NCBI GenBank assembly: GCA_028287605.1
Contig: JAQBPI010000187.1
Coordinates: forward strand, 1 to 5,787
DNA length: 5,787 bases
Direction of reading: 5' to 3'
Source: Chloroflexota bacterium
Lineage (GTDB): Bacteria; Chloroflexota; Dormibacteria; Aeolococcales; Aeolococcaceae
In this document: in pieces, positions 1-4,913 of the stretch
How the letters are laid out: each line of letters begins with the position of its first letter
How positions within the stretch are numbered: the stretch's first letter is position 1
Notes under the pieces: generated by a model
Database searches by the model: none
Seen by the model: only the letters and a program-made list of their open reading frames with translations
Told to the model about the DNA's origin: nothing
Position numbers and translations under genes: made by a program

Positions 1-1
1 G

Positions 2-94
2 GAGGCCGCCGCCCACGCCCGTGCCACCGAGATCGCCCTCGCCGAGCGGGGGCGGCGACCGGTGGCGCGGCCCCGCGGCGCCCCGCGCCCCTGA
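2..94 (+). CDS. 3' end of an upstream gene, product unknown (partial)
   Basis: The frame beginning at position 2 stays open to a TGA at 92-94 and gives 30 residues. It starts EAAAHARATEIALAERG and ends in an Arg/Pro-rich tail. Nearly every codon ends in G or C, as in the recognised genes downstream, and the first half looks like the end of an alanine-rich helix followed by a disordered basic tail. It lies 32 nt upstream of the next start codon. The piece is too short to assign to a family. In DNA this G+C-rich a 31-codon open frame can occur by chance, and the frame of the next gene is also open back to position 1, although without an ATG, GTG or TTG before 127. The call rests on the codon pattern and on the stop falling just before a promoter-like box. 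Confidence 0.4.
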   Translation, partial: EAAAHARATEIALAERGRRPVARPRGAPRP

Positions 95-112
95 GTCGCG
101 CCTCGGGGCCGG

Positions 113-118
113 TACAAT
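113..118 (+). promoter_or_regulatory. Putative -10 box (TACAAT) for leaderless expression of the 127-1011 gene
   Basis: TACAAT differs from the sigma-70 consensus TATAAT at one position and stands out as an A/T-rich hexamer in very G+C-rich DNA. Only 8 nt separate it from the ATG at 127, so transcription would begin at about 125-127, on or next to the start codon. No purine-rich Shine-Dalgarno sequence lies upstream of the ATG, which agrees with a leaderless mRNA. A -35 element is weak at best: CTGAGT at 91-96, spaced 16 nt, matches TTGACA at 3 of 6 positions. The promoter would drive the membrane protein gene and probably the zwf and ROK kinase genes behind it. Confidence 0.6.
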
Positions 119-126
119 CGCCTCCG

Positions 127-1011
127 ATGTCGCAGGCTGAGGTCGCCCTGTCGCCGCCCACTCCGGAGGAGTGCGACCACCCCGCCCCCGTGGTGGGGGT
201 GATGGCCCACGAGTTCGCCCCCTACCAGGGCGCCAGGGGGCCCGAGGGCCCGCGCCGCACCACCATGTACTACGGCCCCGTCGTCGGCGGCCTGCCCATC
301 AAGGCCTGGCACTGCGAGCGCTGCGGCCTGCTCCGCCTCGAGTACCCCGACGGCCGCCGCGAGGAGCGGCGCCTCTACCCCGGCCCCCAGCCGGGGCTGA
401 TCTCCTCCGCCGTCCCCGGCGAGGCGACGCCGGAGAGCGCGCTCGGCACGCAGATGCGCGTCTCCGGGGTCTCTGCCACTCCCGACATCTACTTCAGCTA
501 CTTCCGAGAGGAGCCGGTCGAGCCGGAGCCCCTCCACCAGCGGCTGGCCGCCCGGCTGCCGAAGCTCGACATGCTCACCTGGTTCACCGTGGCCTGCTTC
601 GCGGCCTGCGCCGTCGGCCTGGTGCTGGGCGGCGTCCTCGCGGTGTACGACTGGACCACCCCCGGGGCGGTGCTGCCCCTCTTCTTCACCGTGCTGGGGA
701 TCTTCCTCGCCGCCCTCGGGGCGCAGGTCCTCGGCGGCATCGGGCGCCACTGGTTCCCCGGCGGCGACCTCTCACCGAGCCCGGCGGTGGCGCTGCGCGG
801 ACGGCCGGAGCTCGACGGCGCGACCCGCACCGTGGTCGCCCTGCTGGTGCTCACCGTCGTGGGGCTGGTGCTCGCCGGCATCCTCGCCATCTACGACTGG
901 ACCACGCCGGGGGCGATGCTGCCCCTCTTCTACACCGTCCTCGGGCTCTTCCTCGCCGCCGTCGTCGTCAAGGTGCTCTCCGCCACCGTCCGGCATCTGC
1001 AGCGGCGCTGA
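127..1011 (+). CDS. Unrecognised membrane protein with possible N-terminal zinc ribbon and a duplicated two-helix unit
   Basis: A 294-residue protein that I do not recognise. The N-terminal part (about 1-145) is soluble, Pro- and Arg-rich. It holds C16-x-H18 and C63-x2-C66 (in WHCERCGLL), which together could bind one zinc, followed by a charged segment near 70-80. The C-terminal half has four predicted membrane helices at about 151-173, 180-203, 236-255 and 262-285. They are arranged as two hairpins, each turning at the sequence YDWTTPGA. The two hairpins are direct repeats: residues 147-208 align without gaps to 229-290. No signal peptide is visible, so the N-terminal domain is probably cytoplasmic. 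The ATG at 127 is the first ATG/GTG/TTG in a frame open from the left edge, and it sits 8 nt after a TACAAT box. The stop lies 16 nt before zwf, so the genes are probably co-transcribed. Function is unknown; a link to glucose metabolism rests only on position. Confidence 0.85.
   Translation: MSQAEVALSPPTPEECDHPAPVVGVMAHEFAPYQGARGPEGPRRTTMYYGPVVGGLPIKAWHCERCGLLRLEYPDGRREERRLYPGPQPGLISSAVPGEATPESALGTQMRVSGVSATPDIYFSYFREEPVEPEPLHQRLAARLPKLDMLTWFTVACFAACAVGLVLGGVLAVYDWTTPGAVLPLFFTVLGIFLAALGAQVLGGIGRHWFPGGDLSPSPAVALRGRPELDGATRTVVALLVLTVVGLVLAGILAIYDWTTPGAMLPLFYTVLGLFLAAVVVKVLSATVRHLQRR
565..750 (+). repeat. First copy of an internal two-helix repeat in the membrane protein
   Basis: This encodes residues 147-208 of the 127-1011 protein: a helix, the YDWTTPGA turn and a second helix, ending in Arg-His. 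It aligns without gaps to the copy at 811-996, offset by 246 nt (82 codons), with 37 of 62 residues identical by hand count. The core at 613-714 matches 859-960 at 28 of 34 residues, and all six differences are conservative. Confidence 0.85.
811..996 (+). repeat. Second copy of the internal two-helix repeat
   Basis: This encodes residues 229-290, the partner of the copy at 565-750. In the 34-codon core, 8 of the 28 conserved residues use a different synonymous codon. The duplication is therefore not recent, and the protein sequence has been conserved since. The copies are separated by about 20 residues of extramembrane linker (209-228). Confidence 0.85.
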
Positions 1012-1027
1012 GCCGGCGGCACCGGCG

Positions 1028-2506
1028 ATGACGCTCAGCCGGTCCGATCCTCAGGACATCGTGGTGGTGGGCATCACCGGCGACCTCGCCGCCCGCAAGC
1101 TGCTCCCCGCCCTCTACAACCTCGAGGCCGAGAACCTCCTCCCCGAGCGCGGCAGGGTGATCGGCTACGCCACCGATCCCTGGACCGTCGACGACCTGCG
1201 CGAGCACGCACGCCAGTCGATCGCCGCCCACTCGCGCACCGGGCTCGACGAGGCGGTGTTCGCGCGCTTCGCCCGGCGGCTCGACTACGTCAGCTCCGCC
1301 GACGGGATGGAGGCGCTCGCCGCCCGTCTCGGCGAGGAGTCCTGCGTCGTCTACCTCGCGGTGCCCTCCTCGGCGTTCATCCCGCTGGTCGGCCAGCTCG
1401 ACCGCAGCGGCATCGCGAAGCGGGCGGTGGTGATCATCGAGAAGCCGTTCGGCCACAACGTCGAGTCGGCCCGGGCGCTGAACGATGCGCTCCACGCCGT
1501 GCTCTCCGAGGAGCGCATCTTCCGCATCGACCACTACATGGGCAAGGAGACGGTGCAGAACCTGCTCGTCTTCCGCTTCGGCAACGCCGTCTTCGAGCGG
1601 GTGTGGAACCGCGACTGCATCACCCAGGTCGAGATCGGGGTCGCCGAGTCGCTGGGCGTGGAGCAGCGCGGCGCCTTCTACGAGGAGACCGGGGCGATCC
1701 GCGACATCGTCCAGAACCACCTCTTCCAGGTGCTCTCGATCGTCGCCATGGAACCGCCGGTCAGCTTCGACGCCGAGGCGCTGCGCAACGAGAAGGTGAA
1801 GGTGCTCACCGCCTGCCACCCCGTCGACCCCGCCCAGGTGGTGCGCGGGCAGTACACCGCCGGGGAGATCGACGGGGTCCCGGTGCGCGGCTACCGCGAG
1901 GAGCCCGGGGTGGCTCCCGACTCGACCACGGAGACCTACGCGGCGCTGCGCCTCCGCATCGACTCCTGGCGCTGGGCCGGGGTGCCGTTCCTGTTGCGCA
2001 CCGGCAAGCGGCTGCGCGCCCGCGAGACCCGGGTCACCATCGCCTTCAAGGACGTGCCCCTCCACCTGTTCTCGGGAAGCGGAGGGACGCACGCGGTCCA
2101 CTCCAACCACCTGGTGATCCGCATCCAGCCTGACGAGGGCATCTCCTTCAGCTTCATCGCGAAGCAGCCCGGGCCGGAGATCCGCACCCAGAAGGTGCAC
2201 ATGGACTTCGGCTACGGCAGCTCCTTCAAGGTCTCGCCGCCGGAGGCGTACGAGCGGCTGCTCCACGACGTGCTCCATCGCGACCACACCCTCTTCATCC
2301 GCGAGGACGAGGTGGAGCGCGGGTGGGAGATCGTCGACCCGGTGATCCGGCAGCCCGGGCCGGTGCACCCGTATGTCTCGGGCAACTGGGGGCCGTCCCA
2401 GGCGAACGCCCTCGCCGCCGGCGCCCACTGGCACTCGATGGAGGACGACGATCCGGCGGCGGCCGACCGGGTCGTGGCCGCGGCGGCGGAGAGCGCCCGG
2501 AGGTGA
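1028..2506 (+). CDS. zwf: Glucose-6-phosphate 1-dehydrogenase
   Basis: This enzyme oxidises glucose-6-phosphate to 6-phosphoglucono-1,5-lactone with reduction of NAD(P)+, the first step of the oxidative pentose phosphate pathway in the cytoplasm. At 492 residues it has the usual family length. The N-terminal Rossmann fold carries GITGDLAARK (15-24). EKPFG lies at 138-142, the family signature RIDHYMGKE at 166-174, and the second active-site histidine at H231 in DIVQNHLFQ. D168, H169 and H231 match the catalytic Asp-His and His of the Leuconostoc enzyme. The C-terminus shows the usual YVSGNWGP block. The segment after the second beta strand reads IGYATDPWT (45-53): T49 and D50 stand where most family members have the arginine that binds the NADP 2'-phosphate. 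The sequence resembles the actinobacterial branch that includes Mycobacterium Zwf1. The ATG at 1028 has no clear Shine-Dalgarno sequence and lies 16 nt after the previous stop. The 3' end overlaps the ROK kinase start. Confidence 0.96.
   Translation: MTLSRSDPQDIVVVGITGDLAARKLLPALYNLEAENLLPERGRVIGYATDPWTVDDLREHARQSIAAHSRTGLDEAVFARFARRLDYVSSADGMEALAARLGEESCVVYLAVPSSAFIPLVGQLDRSGIAKRAVVIIEKPFGHNVESARALNDALHAVLSEERIFRIDHYMGKETVQNLLVFRFGNAVFERVWNRDCITQVEIGVAESLGVEQRGAFYEETGAIRDIVQNHLFQVLSIVAMEPPVSFDAEALRNEKVKVLTACHPVDPAQVVRGQYTAGEIDGVPVRGYREEPGVAPDSTTETYAALRLRIDSWRWAGVPFLLRTGKRLRARETRVTIAFKDVPLHLFSGSGGTHAVHSNHLVIRIQPDEGISFSFIAKQPGPEIRTQKVHMDFGYGSSFKVSPPEAYERLLHDVLHRDHTLFIREDEVERGWEIVDPVIRQPGPVHPYVSGNWGPSQANALAAGAHWHSMEDDDPAAADRVVAAAAESARR
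2499..2506 (+). promoter_or_regulatory. GGAGGTGA: perfect anti-16S match containing the ROK kinase start and the zwf stop
   Basis: The octamer is fully complementary to the canonical 3' end of 16S rRNA (UCACCUCC). It contains the GTG start of the kinase gene at 2503 and the TGA stop of zwf at 2504. Spacing to that GTG is zero, so it cannot act as a conventional Shine-Dalgarno sequence for it. It may hold terminating ribosomes for re-initiation. No other start codon lies in frame at a normal distance downstream before the conserved DLGGT motif. Confidence 0.5.
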
Positions 2507-3453
2507 CCCGCGCCCTCGTCGGGGTCGACCTGGGGGGCACGCTGATCCGCGCAGCCGTCGCCACCGGGCCCGGGACCCACGACGAGCCGGTGCGCCGTCC
2601 CACCCCCGCCGCCGAGGGGCCGATCGCCGTCCTCCATGCGGTCGCCGCGGCGGTGCTCGAGGCGACCGGTGGCAGGGCCCCGGCGGGGCTGGCCATGGGC
2701 GTTCCCGGGCCGCTCGACCCCGGCGCCGGGGTGGTCTACGCCGCCCCCAACCTGCCCGGCTGGGAGGGGCTGCAGGCCGCCGGGCTGCTCGGCGCCATGC
2801 TCGGCTGCCCGGTGGTGCTCCAGAACGACGCCAACCTCGCCGGCTTCGCCGAGTGGACGCTGGGAGCGGGACGGGGCACCCGCGACTTCGTCTTCGTCAC
2901 CGTGAGCACGGGGGTCGGCGGCGGCATGGTGCTCGACGGCGAGCTCTACACCGGCGCGGCCGGCACCGCCGGCGAGCTCGGGCACATGCCCGTCGACCCC
3001 GCCGGACCGCCCTGCCACCAGGGGCACCCGGGCTGCCTCGAGGGCGTGGCCTCGGGCACCGCGATCGCCCTGCGCGCCCGCGCCGCCCTCGCCGCCGGTG
3101 AGACGTCGCGGCTGGCGGCCGCCGGCGACAGCCTCGACGCCCGCGACGTGCAGGCCGCCGCCGAGGCCGGCGACGCGCTTGCCCGCCGCCTCTTCGAGGA
3201 CGCCGGCCGTGCCCTGGGCCGCGCCCTGGGTGGGCTGGTCAACGTGCTCAGCCCCGAGGTGGTGGCCATCGGCGGCGGGCTCAGCCTGGCCGGCGAGCTG
3301 CTCCTCGCCCCGCTGCGCGCCGCCCTGCCGGAGATCGCCTTCGCGGTCCCGCTGGCACGCTGCCGGGTGGTCGTCGCCGCCCTCGGCACCGACTCCGGGC
3401 TGGTGGGGGCGACCGCCTGGGCGGCGCGCCGCTTCGGCAGCGCGCCCGGCTGA
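2503..3453 (+). CDS. ROK-family sugar kinase, probable ATP-dependent glucokinase
   Basis: This protein probably phosphorylates glucose to glucose-6-phosphate in the cytoplasm, supplying the dehydrogenase encoded just before it. It has 316 residues, typical of ROK kinases. The ATP phosphate loop is DLGGT at 9-13. GVPGPLDPG begins at about 66, and PNLPGW at 82-87 carries the sugar-contacting N83. The catalytic base is D109 in QNDANLAG. The phosphate-2 region follows as STGVGGG. The ExGH sugar-binding motif supplies E158 and H161, and E180 is the further sugar contact. The C-terminal adenosine region NVLSPEVVAIGGG begins at 247. The zinc motif, normally CxCGxxGC, reads CHQGHPGC (171-178), so the middle cysteine is a glutamine. 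I chose the GTG at 2503 because it lies 8 codons before DLGGT; in-frame sequence further upstream is zwf read out of frame. The start overlaps the zwf stop by 4 nt, indicating translational coupling. Other ROK hexokinases (fructose, allose, N-acetyl sugars) cannot be excluded. Confidence 0.93.
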   Translation: MTRALVGVDLGGTLIRAAVATGPGTHDEPVRRPTPAAEGPIAVLHAVAAAVLEATGGRAPAGLAMGVPGPLDPGAGVVYAAPNLPGWEGLQAAGLLGAMLGCPVVLQNDANLAGFAEWTLGAGRGTRDFVFVTVSTGVGGGMVLDGELYTGAAGTAGELGHMPVDPAGPPCHQGHPGCLEGVASGTAIALRARAALAAGETSRLAAAGDSLDARDVQAAAEAGDALARRLFEDAGRALGRALGGLVNVLSPEVVAIGGGLSLAGELLLAPLRAALPEIAFAVPLARCRVVVAALGTDSGLVGATAWAARRFGSAPG

Positions 3454-3469
3454 GCCGTCCGCGGCTCAG
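3450..3469. terminator. Candidate bidirectional hairpin between convergent genes
   Basis: CTGAGCCG (3450-3457), loop TCCG, CGGCTCAG (3462-3469) forms a perfect 8-bp stem. The stop codons of both convergent genes lie inside the stem: TGA at 3451-3453 on the plus strand and TGA (read as TCA) at 3466-3468 on the minus strand. The plus-strand RNA loop UCCG fits the stable UNCG tetraloop class, though it is closed by G-C instead of the favoured C-G. No T-run follows on either side, so it is not a classic intrinsic terminator. It may instead block read-through or protect 3' ends. Confidence 0.55.
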
Positions 3470-4848
3470 GCCTCGGTCGCGGCGGTGACCCGCCCCGCGT
3501 GCACCGCCTCGACGAGCGCGGCGTGGTCGTGCGCCGTCTGGGTCGCGTAGCCGGCGGCGAAGCGGGTCACCGCCTGGTCGAAGGCGTCGCCGGTGCCGAG
3601 GTAGCCGCTGATCGCGGCGGCGTCGCCGGAGCGGGCGTGGGCGCGGGCCAGGGCCCAGCCGCAGAGCGCCACGTACTCGGCGAGCGCCGGCCCGTCCATG
3701 GCGGCGACCACCGCCGAGCCCTTCATGTCGTAGAGCTGGCGCACGGAGAAGTCGATGCCGCCGCCCTGGGTCCAGCCCAGGAAGATGTCGCTCGCCGCCT
3801 GCATCACCTGCTGCCCGTCGACCACTCGCCGGCCGTTGTGGGGCACCGGCCCGGTGGCCCACCACCGGGACAGCACCGAGTCCATCTCCTGCTTCATCTG
3901 CAGGAGCAGCGGGTCGCCCGCGGCGGTGACCAGGAGCGCGATGTAGCAGCGGGTGCCGACGCTGCCGACCCCCACCACCTTCCGTGCGAAGTCCTCGAGG
4001 TGGAAGCGGCCGAGCAGCAGCCGGCGGGCGTCGCTCTGCGAGTCCAGGTAGCCCTCGAGGATGGCGGCGAGCTCGTCGCGGTCGTCGCACAGGGCGTCGT
4101 GGGTGATCAGCGGCGGATGGTCGACGATGCGCCGCCCGCCGTTCCGGGTCAGCTCGGTGAGACTGGGGAGCACCCGCTGCGAGGTCCGCCTGCGTGCCGC
4201 GGTGATGACCCGCCGGTACTGCGACAGGCCGTTGCGCCGGAAGAGCGAGCTCGCCGCCGACGCGTCGACCCGCGAGTACCAGACGTCGAGCACCGTCAGG
4301 CCGGCATATCCCGCCAGCCGGGTGCGGTAGGAGCGCACCGCCTCGCGGGCGGCGCCGGTGCCGGCCTGCTCGGGAAGGCCGGCGTCCCGCGCCGCGACCA
4401 CGGCGCTCGCGGCGAGGCGCTTGACGTCCCACTCCCAGGGGCCGCGGAGGGTCTCGTCGAAGTCGTTGACGTCGAACAGGAGGGTGCGCTCCGGGGAGGC
4501 GAAGGTGCCGAAGTTCCCGAGGTGGGCGTCGCCGACCGCCTGGACGAGCAGGCCGGTCGCCGGAGTGGAGGCGAGGTCGGTGGCCATCACCAGCGCCGAT
4601 CCGCGCAGGAAGGCGAAGGGCGACTGGAGCATGCGGCCCCAGCGGATCGGCACCAGCTCGGGCACCCGGCCGCGGTTCTGCTCCTCGAGGAGGGTGACCG
4701 GGTCGGGACGGCCCGGCGGCGGCGACCAGCCGGCGTGGCTGGAGCGCGGGACCGTCTCGCGCAGCGCCCGGCCGCGGGCGCGGGCCTCGGCGGCGGTGAC
4801 CGGTCGCTCGTGGACGGGTCCGGCCCGACCGCGGTCCGTGGACGTCAC
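3466..4848 (-). CDS. DUF2252 family protein (COG4320-type), kinase-like motifs, function unknown
   Basis: A 460-residue protein of the DUF2252 family, recognised by conserved blocks in order: VPRSSHAGW (33-41), RPDPVTLLEEQ (47-57), LVPIRWGRM (65-73), SPFAFLRG (76-83), GDAHLGNFG (106-114), FDVNDFDET (125-133), GPWEWDVKRLA (136-146), VVGVGSVGTRCY (291-302), LLQMKQE (315-321), RQLYDMKGSA (370-379) and LARAHARSGDA (400-410). No biochemical role is established that I know of. GDAHLGN and NDFDE resemble the catalytic and metal-binding loops of aminoglycoside-phosphotransferase-like kinases. The protein looks soluble, with no signal peptide or membrane segment. The GTG at 4848 is the only start that gives normal family length; the frame stays open far upstream, but there it runs antisense-free through the M23 gene in another frame. 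The start lies 65 nt after the M23 stop and 10 nt after a TACCAT box. No Shine-Dalgarno sequence is visible. Confidence 0.9.
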   Translation of the reverse strand: MTSTDRGRAGPVHERPVTAAEARARGRALRETVPRSSHAGWSPPPGRPDPVTLLEEQNRGRVPELVPIRWGRMLQSPFAFLRGSALVMATDLASTPATGLLVQAVGDAHLGNFGTFASPERTLLFDVNDFDETLRGPWEWDVKRLAASAVVAARDAGLPEQAGTGAAREAVRSYRTRLAGYAGLTVLDVWYSRVDASAASSLFRRNGLSQYRRVITAARRRTSQRVLPSLTELTRNGGRRIVDHPPLITHDALCDDRDELAAILEGYLDSQSDARRLLLGRFHLEDFARKVVGVGSVGTRCYIALLVTAAGDPLLLQMKQEMDSVLSRWWATGPVPHNGRRVVDGQQVMQAASDIFLGWTQGGGIDFSVRQLYDMKGSAVVAAMDGPALAEYVALCGWALARAHARSGDAAAISGYLGTGDAFDQAVTRFAAGYATQTAHDHAALVEAVHAGRVTAATEA

Positions 4849-4858
4849 AGTGGGCTGG

Positions 4859-4864
4859 ATGGTA
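4859..4864 (-). promoter_or_regulatory. Possible -10 box (TACCAT) for the DUF2252 gene
   Basis: On the minus strand TACCAT sits in the 65-nt gap between the M23 stop and the GTG at 4848, with 10 nt between box and start codon. Transcription would begin only a few bases ahead of the GTG, giving a leaderless or almost leaderless message. This resembles the TACAAT arrangement before the 127-1011 gene. No -35 element is recognisable. The gene may instead simply be read through from the M23 gene. Confidence 0.35.
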
Positions 4865-4913
4865 GCGGGCGGCGGCCGGATGCGCGCTCCGCTCCCGCGC
4901 AGCCCAGCCGTCC

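Noticed and set aside
1012..1026. Inverted repeat GCCGG/CCGGC with a 5-nt loop just before the zwf ATG
   Set aside because: A 5-bp all-G/C stem is expected by chance in this composition, and there is no U-run or other sign of regulation.
968..2434. A 488-codon open frame on the minus strand opposite zwf
   Set aside because: Its translation is a low-complexity Arg/Gly/Val/Leu/His mix with no family motif, and zwf on the other strand is unmistakable. Long antisense frames are expected in DNA with so few A/T-rich stop codons.
2323..2502. An upstream ATG start for the ROK kinase
   Set aside because: The added 60 residues are zwf coding sequence read out of frame, and ROK proteins begin a few residues before DLGGT, as they do from the GTG at 2503.
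4881..4901. Stem-loop TGCGCG-N9-CGCGCA downstream of the M23 stop codon
   Set aside because: It has only six base pairs, a large loop and no following T-run on the minus strand. This is too weak to call a terminator in such G+C-rich DNA.
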